DNA of 64,000 nucleotides, from NCBI RefSeq assembly GCF_013201625.1, contig NZ_CP053839.1, forward strand, positions 558,001-622,000, given 5' to 3'. This document shows, piece after piece, positions 45,742 to 56,114 of this stretch; position 1 is the stretch's first letter, and the number at the start of each line of letters is the position of its first letter. This stretch comes from Aliarcobacter lanthieri. GTDB taxonomy: Bacteria > Campylobacterota > Campylobacteria > Campylobacterales > Arcobacteraceae. The notes below the pieces were generated by a model. That model saw nothing but the letters and a program-made list of their open reading frames with translations, had not been told where the DNA came from and ran no database searches. Made by a program: the position numbers and the translations under genes.

Positions 45742-47253
45742 ATGTATAAAAAAATATTTATAAACTTACTATTTATAATATTTATTTTTAGTGGATGTTC
45801 ACAAAAAGTAAATAATACCTCAAAAAATGAAAGCTACAAACTTTTAGATGAAATAGTTATTGTTTCTGAAGAAAAAGATTTAGATATAACAAATGCTCCA
45901 AGTAGTGGTATGAATGTAAACTATGTAAATTGGGGAAATGGTATGGGGATGGCACCAGTTTTTACTCCAAATTATTCTTTTGGTTCAGTAAATTGTAAAA
46001 ATGAAAGTGAGTTTTACTCAAATGAGATTATCAATAATATTTCAAAATTTAAAGATTTATTTAGAATTCAACTTGTAAGAGTAAATAATATATATGAACC
46101 TACAAAAAAACTTTTAAAAATAACTCCTGAAAAATATGATTGTACAAATAATTATATCTATGTAAAAGCTACCTTGTATGATGTTGAAAATATCTCAAAA
46201 AATTGGAATAAAACAAATGTTAAACAGACAGTAAAACAATTAGAATCGTTAGATAATAAAAATATAATCTATCAAAATACATTTATATTAGATAAAACAT
46301 ACAGTGCTTTTGCTATTGATGATTTTAAAAAAGATAGCTTTTCAAATGTTGAAAAAAAAGCTACAAATATAGAAAAGTTTTATAATGTAGTAATAAAAGA
46401 CCTTAAAAAATTTATGGATTTCTCAAAACTTAAGAAAAAAATAGAATTTTCTTGTCCTAAAATGAGTGAAGATTTGACGAGTGTTATATATGATGAAGAG
46501 TCAAATACTTTATGTATGGCTGGAATAAAATTCTCAAATACAAATATGATAAGTTCATCAAAAAGATTATCAATGTTAAATGCACTTGATTATAAGCAAA
46601 CTTTTAAATTAAACGATAATATCACTTGCAATAAACTACTATTTAGTTTTGCTGTTGAATCTAAAATAAATGATACAATAGATTTTAAAAGCACTTATAA
46701 AGAGCAGTTAATAAAAGAGTTTAATAATAACTGCACAGTAGATAATATAAAAAATACAGATTTTATCAAATGTAAAAAAGACAATAAAGAGTATAACTTC
46801 TTAGCACAATCAGATAAATATAAAGAGAGATTATATAAAAGAGTTATGTTACAACTAGATAATAATTGTTTTGAAAATTTCAAAACTATTTATCAAGGAA
46901 AAGAAGAAAATATTAATTGGAATAAATTTATTTCAGATGAAGATAGAAACTTCAAAGAAATAGAATTAAATACAGAATCAAAGAATGAAATTTTAAATGG
47001 AGATTATTATGATAAGGTATTTTATCTAAATCAAGAAGATGGTTTTTATTTAGTTGGACAAAAAAATATTGAATTAAAAAATAAAGAAAAACAAGAAGTC
47101 TTTTATTATTTTAAATCTGTTGATCAAAAAATTTTAGATGTAGATAAACCAAAAGATAATCTTATGAATAAAAGATTGGTTTTAATCAAAAAGATAATAA
47201 AAACGTATAAATCAAATGGAAAAGTTGAAGAAAAAGAGATAAAAATAAATTAA
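45742..47253 (+). CDS. Large lipoprotein of unknown function
   Basis: This 503-residue protein has a lipoprotein signal MYKKIFINLLFIIFIFSGC, nearly the same as that of the upstream Sel1 lipoprotein at both DNA and protein level. The mature part is lysine-rich and mixed alpha/beta with scattered cysteines. I recognise no domain. An AAAGGAAT site precedes the ATG, and the spacing of 9 bases from the previous stop suggests one operon. It belongs to the lipoprotein trio of island unit 1. Confidence 0.75.
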   Translation: MYKKIFINLLFIIFIFSGCSQKVNNTSKNESYKLLDEIVIVSEEKDLDITNAPSSGMNVNYVNWGNGMGMAPVFTPNYSFGSVNCKNESEFYSNEIINNISKFKDLFRIQLVRVNNIYEPTKKLLKITPEKYDCTNNYIYVKATLYDVENISKNWNKTNVKQTVKQLESLDNKNIIYQNTFILDKTYSAFAIDDFKKDSFSNVEKKATNIEKFYNVVIKDLKKFMDFSKLKKKIEFSCPKMSEDLTSVIYDEESNTLCMAGIKFSNTNMISSSKRLSMLNALDYKQTFKLNDNITCNKLLFSFAVESKINDTIDFKSTYKEQLIKEFNNNCTVDNIKNTDFIKCKKDNKEYNFLAQSDKYKERLYKRVMLQLDNNCFENFKTIYQGKEENINWNKFISDEDRNFKEIELNTESKNEILNGDYYDKVFYLNQEDGFYLVGQKNIELKNKEKQEVFYYFKSVDQKILDVDKPKDNLMNKRLVLIKKIIKTYKSNGKVEEKEIKIN

Positions 47254-47267
47254 TAAAAAGGTAAAAA

Positions 47268-48209
47268 ATGTATAGAAAAGTTTTTATAAACCTGTTTATA
47301 ATAATAGTGTTTTTTAGCGCTTGTGCTTCTACAAATACAAAAATCATAGTAGAAGAACCAAAAAAATCACAAGCAGAGATTTTAATTGATAGTAGTCCCA
47401 TAAAAGAATATTATGATAACTTAATTCAAAATTTTAAAGCATTGAATACACTTATGAAAGATAAAGAGATGTATGAAATCTTAAATGAATTTACTAATAA
47501 ATACTTCTCTTATGAAAATATAAAACAAAAGTTAGTAAATATCATATCAAATAATTTTACAGAAGCTGAATTGGTAGAATTAAATGCTTATTACAATACA
47601 CAAATTGGTAAAAAGTACAGAGAGAAACTTCCTAAAATTATTTCAGATATGCAAGTAAAATCTATGTTTGTTTTTGAAGAAAAGAAAGATATCCTCTCTA
47701 AAATGGTGCAACAAAGAGCTACTAAAATTAAAAATAATGAAAAAGAAATGGCAAATATACTAGCAAAAAATATGAATAGAGAGTTTAAAATTGAGCCAAC
47801 AAAAATAGATATCAAAAAAGAAGTAAATAAAAATAAATCACAAGCAGAAATTCTTCTTGATAAACCAATATATGAAGAAATGTTTTCAAAAGGTATGAAA
47901 ATAGGTATAGAAGAAAAAATTAAACAATTCCCACAATTATTACTTTTCAAAGATATAATGGAAGAATTTGTATCAAAATATATGAATTATGAAGAATTAA
48001 AACCAGTTTTTATAAAAGTTTTCAATGATAATTTTACAGAAGATGAATTATCTGAAATAAATAGATTTGAATCTACTAAGTTTGGAGAAAAATATAACAA
48101 GCAATTTCCAAAACTTTATGAAGAAATAAAAGATATATATAAAAATATTTTGATAGAACATAAAGAGGATTTGAAAAAAATAATAGAAGAAGGAATAAAT
48201 AAAAAATAA
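47268..48209 (+). CDS. Lipoprotein with two tandem DUF2059-like domains
   Basis: This 313-residue protein has a lipoprotein signal MYRKVFINLFIIIVFFSAC. Two copies of the same domain follow, each opening with KSQAEIL and each containing NFTE(A/D)EL.E followed by GKKYREKLPKI or GEKYNKQFPKL, the pattern of DUF2059. The copies lie at about residues 30-170 and 200-310. DUF2059 proteins are secreted or periplasmic and of unknown role. The last codons run into the 126-bp direct repeat. Confidence 0.78.
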   Translation: MYRKVFINLFIIIVFFSACASTNTKIIVEEPKKSQAEILIDSSPIKEYYDNLIQNFKALNTLMKDKEMYEILNEFTNKYFSYENIKQKLVNIISNNFTEAELVELNAYYNTQIGKKYREKLPKIISDMQVKSMFVFEEKKDILSKMVQQRATKIKNNEKEMANILAKNMNREFKIEPTKIDIKKEVNKNKSQAEILLDKPIYEEMFSKGMKIGIEEKIKQFPQLLLFKDIMEEFVSKYMNYEELKPVFIKVFNDNFTEDELSEINRFESTKFGEKYNKQFPKLYEEIKDIYKNILIEHKEDLKKIIEEGINKK

Positions 48210-48328
48210 TAAAATATTTAAGAAAGTAGGATAAAAATAACTAAAAACTGTGACAAGAATGTGACAATTTTTTGTTATAGTTTTATATTAAAGTGATAAT
48301 TGATTTCAAAGTAAGATTTTATAAAGGA
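48203..48328 (+). repeat. 126-bp direct repeat, copy A
   Basis: It aligns without gaps to 51541-51666 (offset 3338) with six mismatches. It contains the tandem TGTGAC site, the -10 region, the leader and the ribosome site of the next gene. Its left end equals the last codons and stop (IFKKVG) of the LysM protein that precedes copy B, although here no such gene precedes it. Confidence 0.9.
48249..48281 (+). promoter_or_regulatory. Tandem TGTGAC operator with -10 box, island copy 2
   Basis: TGTGAC at 48249-48254 and 48260-48265 has an 11-base period, and the -10-like TATAGT is at 48276-48281, ten bases after. This is the geometry of PhoB-type activated promoters. It precedes the unit 2 membrane protein. 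Confidence 0.65.
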
Positions 48329-48337
48329 TAAGTATAA

Positions 48338-49000
48338 ATGGATGATAAAAACCTAGAACTAATACCAAATAAAGATGGATTTTTATTTGAAATAGAAGAT
48401 AAAATATATTTAATAACACAATTATTTGGGATACTTGTTTATACTAGTTTTTTATTGATAGTATTAACATTTGCAGATTTTAGTTTAAAGAATTTATTTG
48501 AGCATAGTAGATTAGGGAGATTGGTTGTGTTTTTTAGTATACCAGTATATGTTTTTTATATATTGAAAACTCTATATTATGCTTTTTTTCAAAAAAGAAA
48601 AACTATAAAATTTTATGAAACTCATATTCTATTGTTAAATTCTAATTTAATACTTTTAGAAAATATTAAAAGAATATGTAAAGTTAAATTAACTTTGCTA
48701 AATCAAAAACATGAGGGACAAAGAGATACACTTTCAATAAAAATCCTTTACGTGTTATTTCTACCATATATTATTTTTATATATTTTACAACTTTTATAA
48801 GTGTATATATTTTATATCAAAAGAAACTTATTAATAATTTAGTATTTGTAATGAATAGTAAAAATGAAAAGTTTGGTGGAATTGCATATAATGTATTGAA
48901 TATAGAAGAAAAAAGTAAAGTAGATTTATATTTTAAGAAATATCTAAATACTAATTTAGATGAAGTAGAAACAAGATGGATTTTTATACCAGATAAATAA
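48338..49000 (+). CDS. Membrane protein of island unit 2, possible immunity protein
   Basis: This 220-residue protein has about four hydrophobic segments (near residues 27-48, 60-82, 128-152 and weaker ones), with a polar N-terminus and a soluble C-terminal region. It shows no similarity I can see to the unit 1 or unit 3 membrane proteins. It lies between the tandem TGTGAC promoter and the large LysM protein gene (13 bases apart). The immunity role is inferred from the repeated gene order only. Confidence 0.72.
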   Translation: MDDKNLELIPNKDGFLFEIEDKIYLITQLFGILVYTSFLLIVLTFADFSLKNLFEHSRLGRLVVFFSIPVYVFYILKTLYYAFFQKRKTIKFYETHILLLNSNLILLENIKRICKVKLTLLNQKHEGQRDTLSIKILYVLFLPYIIFIYFTTFISVYILYQKKLINNLVFVMNSKNEKFGGIAYNVLNIEEKSKVDLYFKKYLNTNLDEVETRWIFIPDK

Positions 49001-49013
49001 GAAAGGAACTGTA

Positions 49014-51572
49014 ATGGCAAATGATATAACATATAACTCTAATGAAGAAAAAGATAATACTACAGATATTTTAGAACAATCTGGATCAGAAAGGTATTTT
49101 AAATTTTTTATACAAGCTCCTGATGTCGCATTAGAAGGATATTTAACACAGTTAGAAAAAAGCAATATTATTGATGCTAAAGATATACCTGCAATTACAA
49201 AAGTTTTTTCACAAATTAAAGCTGGAGCTGTAACTTCCATATTGGAGTGGGACTATGCAAAAAGTACAGATGATAATATAGCTCATATATCAGGGACTAT
49301 AATTCAAGATTTATTAACAGGACTTGCAGGTACTGGGTTAGCTATAGGGCTTTCAACTACTGTATTAAGTTTTTTACCAGCTTTTGCAATAGTTGGAGTT
49401 GGATTTGTTGCAGGTGAAGCAATAGGATATGCATTAGATAAAGCTGGGATAGATTTAGGACAAGTTGCAGAAAAATCATACAATTATGCTCAAGATTTTC
49501 AAGCAATAAATACTACACAATTACAAAGATTTGAAGATTTAAAAACAACAAATCTAAGTGCATATAATACTATGGTAGCAAAAGGAATTTTTCCTGCAAA
49601 TACAATAGAGTGGAATAAATATATAAATGAAATTACAACAGATTTATATAATAGAAAATCAGAAAATTTACAAAATACAATAAACTATGATAAAACTATG
49701 ACTATAGATGAAAATACTAGTTTATCAGATATAGCAAAAGCAACAGGACTTACAGCAAAAGAGATACTAGCTTATAATAATTTAAAAATAAAAGTTGATG
49801 ATTATACAAATATGAAAGAGGGTACAGTTTTAGCTATCCCAAATAAACCAGAAATAAATGAAAATATCACTATATATACAGATAATGAAGGTAATCAAAA
49901 AGTTATAGTAATAGATACTGCAACTGGAAAAGAGAGAATTTATTATTATAATGCAAAAGATTATTCACTTTTAGAGATAAATGGAAATGTACAAACTCAT
50001 ATAACAGTTGATATATATGGAAATATAAGAACTGAAAAATTAGGTATTGGTGGAGTAGAAGTTTTTGAAAATAATGTCAAAAATGATATTCAAATTAGAG
50101 ATATATCAAATGAAAATCATATATTAACATATGATAATTCAGGTATTTCAGCTTATACGCAGTTATATCAAAAGCTTGTAACAAATAGTAATAAAAATAT
50201 TAACTTAGATGAATTAGCTCGTGCAAATGGATATGCTAATGAAAAAGAGTTAGTTGATGGCTTTGCAAAAGGTGATAAGATTATTATACCTACTCAAAGA
50301 ATTGAATATATTGATGAAAATGGAAATAAAGTATATGAATATACTTTGGGTGATAAAACTACAAAATCTTATCAAGATTCTAATGGTAATTGGGTTAATG
50401 AAACAGAAAATCCAACTGAAACAACAATATTAGAAACAATAAATATAGTAGCTTCTAAAACAACTGGTGTTGTATTACTTCAATCAGGACAAACAATCTC
50501 ACATATAGCAGTAGGAACAAAATATACTACAAAAGAGTTACTACAATACAATGGATTAACAGAAGAACAAGCAAAAAATCTACCAGTTGGGTTTGTAGTA
50601 AAAATTCCAAAAGATGTTGATAATGTACAAGGTGGACATGGAAATGTAAAAGTATATGAAGGACATGATGGAAGTTTAACTTATCATATTCCTTCAGATG
50701 ATAAAGGAAATATAAAAGTAGTAAAAATAAGTAGTAATGGTGAGATTTTACGAAATGATTTTGATATAAGTGATAATACTGTAAAAGAATTTGTAAATAA
50801 AGATAAAACATTAGATACGAATGGATTAGAAGAGACATATAAAGATAGTATGTTATATGTTAGTAATCAAGAAAAAAGTAAAACACAAGTATTGCTAGAT
50901 GCCCAAGCCAGAGAAGTTTTAGAAAAATTTGGTAATAGTCAAGATATAAACCTAGATGAAGTAATTAAGTATGTTCAATATTCTCCTGATACTATGAAGA
51001 TATTAGGAGAAGTATTGAAAGGTAAAGGTAATAATGATGTTGCAGATTATATAGATAAAAATGGAAATTTTAAAGAATATGTTACTTTTGATATGAGAGA
51101 AAGGTTTTTTTTAGAAGCAAAAGAAGGTGATGCTTTATCAACAAAGTTAGGAAGTAGTATAGGTGGAAGTATAGGAAGTATAATCATAGCAAATAATGAC
51201 TATTCAAATATAGAAAAACTAGCTATTTCAACTTCAACAACAGTTATCGGACAAAATGTAGGTGAATATGTATTTTGGGATAGTAAAAATGGGAATGGTA
51301 CAGGAGCATTTCAAGATATAGAAGCAGATTTTAAAAATACACTTCAAGGAGCAGTAGTATCTTTTGCAATATCATCTTTTTTTGCAAAAAATGATAATAT
51401 TGCTGATATTCTAGGAATGGATGGAACATTTGTAGGAGGATTGGTAAATTCTACAGTGAGTTATACACTTGGGTATTATGGTTCACAAGCTATAACTGAC
51501 CTTTTTTCTTCTGTAAAAGCTGTAAATAATGTAGATTATAAAAATAATAAAATATTTAAGAAAGTAGGATAA
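49014..51572 (+). CDS. 852-residue LysM-repeat protein, candidate secreted toxin or exoprotein
   Basis: This protein has no Sec signal. From about residue 95 to 140 it has a long hydrophobic, glycine-rich hairpin (LAGTGLAIGLSTTVL, AIVGVGFVAGEAIGYAL). Three LysM-like segments follow at about 228-280 (SLSDIAKATGLTAKEILAYN), 395-428 and 487-536 (GQTISHIAVGTKYTTKELLQ), within repetitive threonine- and glycine-rich sequence. Near 705-740 and 790-830 are further hydrophobic glycine-rich segments of the kind seen in large type I-secreted proteins. LysM suggests peptidoglycan binding. The C-terminus (IFKKVG) lies in the direct repeat. No catalytic domain is recognised. Confidence 0.72.
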   Translation: MANDITYNSNEEKDNTTDILEQSGSERYFKFFIQAPDVALEGYLTQLEKSNIIDAKDIPAITKVFSQIKAGAVTSILEWDYAKSTDDNIAHISGTIIQDLLTGLAGTGLAIGLSTTVLSFLPAFAIVGVGFVAGEAIGYALDKAGIDLGQVAEKSYNYAQDFQAINTTQLQRFEDLKTTNLSAYNTMVAKGIFPANTIEWNKYINEITTDLYNRKSENLQNTINYDKTMTIDENTSLSDIAKATGLTAKEILAYNNLKIKVDDYTNMKEGTVLAIPNKPEINENITIYTDNEGNQKVIVIDTATGKERIYYYNAKDYSLLEINGNVQTHITVDIYGNIRTEKLGIGGVEVFENNVKNDIQIRDISNENHILTYDNSGISAYTQLYQKLVTNSNKNINLDELARANGYANEKELVDGFAKGDKIIIPTQRIEYIDENGNKVYEYTLGDKTTKSYQDSNGNWVNETENPTETTILETINIVASKTTGVVLLQSGQTISHIAVGTKYTTKELLQYNGLTEEQAKNLPVGFVVKIPKDVDNVQGGHGNVKVYEGHDGSLTYHIPSDDKGNIKVVKISSNGEILRNDFDISDNTVKEFVNKDKTLDTNGLEETYKDSMLYVSNQEKSKTQVLLDAQAREVLEKFGNSQDINLDEVIKYVQYSPDTMKILGEVLKGKGNNDVADYIDKNGNFKEYVTFDMRERFFLEAKEGDALSTKLGSSIGGSIGSIIIANNDYSNIEKLAISTSTTVIGQNVGEYVFWDSKNGNGTGAFQDIEADFKNTLQGAVVSFAISSFFAKNDNIADILGMDGTFVGGLVNSTVSYTLGYYGSQAITDLFSSVKAVNNVDYKNNKIFKKVG

Positions 51573-51666
51573 AAATAATTAGAAACTGTGACAAGAATGT
51601 GACAATTTTTTGGTATACTTTTATATTAAAATGATAATTGGTTTCAAAGTAAGATTTTATAAAGGA
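51541..51666 (+). repeat. 126-bp direct repeat, copy B
   Basis: This is the second copy of 48203-48328. It begins inside the last codons of the LysM protein gene and ends in the ribosome site of the unit 3 membrane protein, so both a gene end and a promoter are duplicated. Confidence 0.9.
51587..51619 (+). promoter_or_regulatory. Tandem TGTGAC operator with -10 box, island copy 3
   Basis: TGTGAC at 51587-51592 and 51598-51603 (11-base period) is followed after ten bases by TATACT at 51614-51619, a good -10. It precedes the unit 3 membrane protein. Confidence 0.68.
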
Positions 51667-51672
51667 GAAAAT

Positions 51673-52227
51673 ATGCCATTCATTATTGGAACCCTTGTAG
51701 TATTATTAACTATAGGTTGGTATTTAGAAAAGTTTTTAATAAAGAAAAATTGGTCAAATCCATTTTTAAATACATTTTATATTTTTAATATGATTTTTTC
51801 TAGTCCTTTTAATGTTATTTTTGGGATTATTATGACATTTTTTATTGGTGCAATATTAGCTCTTTATCAAATTGATATTGGTAATTCAAATAGTGGTAAT
51901 AAACATCTTGACTTACTAGTAGAAGTAATAATACTTTCAATTACAAGTATAGTATTATTTGTAGTGTTTACAATTTTTAGCGCTTTGGTTAGTTATATTA
52001 TTTGGATTGATAGAGAAAGATTAAAAATAAATTATCAAAGTTTAATTAAATTTAGTAAAGTATTTGCTTTTAGAATACCACTTTTAATAGTTACACTTGG
52101 ACTCTTTTTACCAAATTTAATGATGGGAAGAATAACATCTTTATGCTATGAAATTATGATACATGGATTATATGTAATTCCTATATTTATGTTAATAACA
52201 AAAAAAATCAATTTTAGGAGAGGATAA
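51673..52227 (+). CDS. Membrane protein of island unit 3, possible immunity protein
   Basis: The frame opens earlier (51610), but that stretch is promoter and leader. AAAGGAG directly precedes ATG 51673, giving 184 residues. There are about five hydrophobic segments (IIGTLVVLLTIGWYL, FGIIMTFFIGAILALY, SITSIVLFVVFTIFSAL and two near the end). No family is recognised. Its stop overlaps the ATG of a 19-codon stub that begins like the unit 1 and 2 toxin-like genes. Confidence 0.72.
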   Translation: MPFIIGTLVVLLTIGWYLEKFLIKKNWSNPFLNTFYIFNMIFSSPFNVIFGIIMTFFIGAILALYQIDIGNSNSGNKHLDLLVEVIILSITSIVLFVVFTIFSALVSYIIWIDRERLKINYQSLIKFSKVFAFRIPLLIVTLGLFLPNLMMGRITSLCYEIMIHGLYVIPIFMLITKKINFRRG

Positions 52228-52286
52228 TGTCTGACCAAAAAATAAATGGGCAATATCTTGAAAAAAGGATAATAAAATATTTATAA
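52227..52286 (+). pseudogene. 19-codon remnant of a toxin-like gene, unit 3
   Basis: ATG 52227 overlaps the stop of the membrane protein gene and has a good AGGAGAGG site. The frame reads MSDQKINGQYLEKRIIKYL and then stops. Its start resembles MADKNFG and MANDITY of units 1 and 2. Its end, ATAATAAAATATTTA, equals the sequence at the 3' end of the unit 2 gene. The body of a larger gene appears to have been deleted between these points. Confidence 0.5.
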
Positions 52287-52298
52287 AATAGAAATCTA

Positions 52299-52331
52299 AA
52301 AAAAGTTTCTTAGAAGTTGAGAATCTTTTTT
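52299..52331 (+). terminator. Terminator at the right edge of the island
   Basis: AAAAAAGTTTCT (52299-52310) and AGAATCTTTTTT (52320-52331) pair at 11 of 12 positions around a 9-base loop, with a run of six T. Confidence 0.65.
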
Positions 52332-52385
52332 AGTTTAAACATTTTTTGCTAATATGTGGTATTACATAATTAAAAGGATTAAAAT

Positions 52386-52634
52386 ATGAAAAAAATAGCT
52401 ATATTTTTTATTGTGAGTTCTATATTTTTATTTGCAGCAGAGCCAAAAATTGATATAAAAGTAGGTTGTGTAGAAACAAAATTAAATGAAACAACAAGTA
52501 TTATTAGTTGTCCAAGTGCTGAGTATAAGGTTGTTTTTGAGTTAAGTGGTTCAAAACGAGCAATTGACGAACCAGTTAGTATAGAAAAAATTGGTGAAGT
52601 AAAACCAGTAATTATAAATTATGGAAATAGATAG
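52386..52634 (+). CDS. Small periplasmic protein of unknown function
   Basis: This 82-residue protein has a signal peptide (about 1-18, MKKIAIFFIVSSIFLFAA) and a mature part with two cysteines (VGCVETK and ISCPSAE) that could pair. It has an AAAGGAT site and its own terminator. No family is recognised. It is convergent with the rhodanese gene and sits just outside the toxin-like island. Confidence 0.7.
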   Translation: MKKIAIFFIVSSIFLFAAEPKIDIKVGCVETKLNETTSIISCPSAEYKVVFELSGSKRAIDEPVSIEKIGEVKPVIINYGNR

Positions 52635-52646
52635 AATTTAGTTTTT

Positions 52647-52671
52647 AAAAGCTTGGAAATTCCAAGCTTTT
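52647..52671. terminator. Bidirectional terminator
   Basis: AAAAGCTTGGAA (52647-52658) pairs with TTCCAAGCTTTT (52660-52671), with T-runs on both strands. It lies between two convergent stops and touches the stop of the rhodanese gene. Confidence 0.85.
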
Positions 52672-53337
52672 TTATGGTTTAATAGTTGTAAGTCCTAAAC
52701 TCAACCAAGATTGTAGTCCACCTCTATACCATTTCATTTTTTCTTGAGGATATCCAATTGCTATTAACTCTTTCATAGCCTCTGGAGATTGTCCACACCA
52801 AGCACCATTACAAAACATTAATAATGTTTTTGCATTTGTAAAGTCATATTTCCCATCTTTTATTTCAACTCCAAAAATTTCAAGAGCTTCTTCAAATTCA
52901 TCAGGATATTGAGATTTTTTAGTATACAAATATGGAACATTTACTGCACTAGGGATTGTTTGATGGTTATACCAGTTTTCTGTTCTACTATCAATAAAAA
53001 GTAAATTTTTATCTTTTTTTGCTTTTTCAATAAACTCTAAAACTTCTAGTTCTCCATAAGTGTCAATGTTTTCTGCTGCTTTCATTGGTGCAATTTTTCC
53101 AAAATATGTAACAAAACTTCTTTTGCAGTTTTCATTTATATTTTTTGATGCTTGATTAACTTCTCCAAAAACATCTTTTGGATCAAAAGCTATATTTTCA
53201 CACTCTTTTGGTTTAGCTTCTCTTTTTATAGTTATTTTTTTACCATTTTCTAAAGTTACTTCAACTCCTGTTGCTTGTAAATCAGCACTAAATAAAGTAG
53301 TTGCTACAACTATACTTCCTAAAAATATTTTAAACAT
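52672..53337 (-). CDS. Periplasmic rhodanese-domain protein
   Basis: This 221-residue protein has a signal peptide (about 1-18) and a rhodanese domain in the C-terminal half: LLFIDSRTENWYNHQTIPSA, then MFCNGAWCGQSPEAM with the active-site cysteine, and MKWYRGGLQSWLSLGL. The N-terminal part carries three more cysteines near 47-68. It may move sulfur or sense redox state in the periplasm; a link to the Sox pathway is possible but not shown. Confidence 0.88.
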   Translation of the reverse strand: MFKIFLGSIVVATTLFSADLQATGVEVTLENGKKITIKREAKPKECENIAFDPKDVFGEVNQASKNINENCKRSFVTYFGKIAPMKAAENIDTYGELEVLEFIEKAKKDKNLLFIDSRTENWYNHQTIPSAVNVPYLYTKKSQYPDEFEEALEIFGVEIKDGKYDFTNAKTLLMFCNGAWCGQSPEAMKELIAIGYPQEKMKWYRGGLQSWLSLGLTTIKP

Positions 53338-53466
53338 AATCTCTCCTTATTTTAAAATTAGATAGGAGTTGATTTTATCAAAAAGCTTTAAAAAGAGCAA
53401 GTTATTGGCTACTAAGTGAATTTTAGATAAAATCTAAGCTATTTTAGTAACATATTAGGAATTTTT

Positions 53467-56082
<2,616 letters not shown>

Positions 56083-56114
56083 TAAAAATTAAATTTATAA
56101 AAAGGAAATATAAA

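Noticed and set aside
44731-48209. CRISPR-like or VNTR array in the lipoprotein region because of repeated sequence
   Set aside because: The repeats are in-frame Sel1 and DUF2059 protein repeats and shared signal peptides, with no regular short repeat-spacer pattern.
50527-50838. Minus-strand leucine/tyrosine-rich frame inside the LysM gene
   Set aside because: It lies entirely within a long real gene on the other strand, has no ribosome site and shows a composition typical of antisense shadow frames.
48203-51666. Insertion sequence or prophage bounded by the 126-bp repeats
   Set aside because: No transposase, integrase or phage structural gene lies between the copies, and the repeats include promoter and coding sequence rather than transposon-like inverted ends.
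51610-51672. Extended start of the unit 3 membrane protein at 51610
   Set aside because: The region contains the -10 box and leader of the promoter, and AAAGGAG directly precedes ATG 51673.
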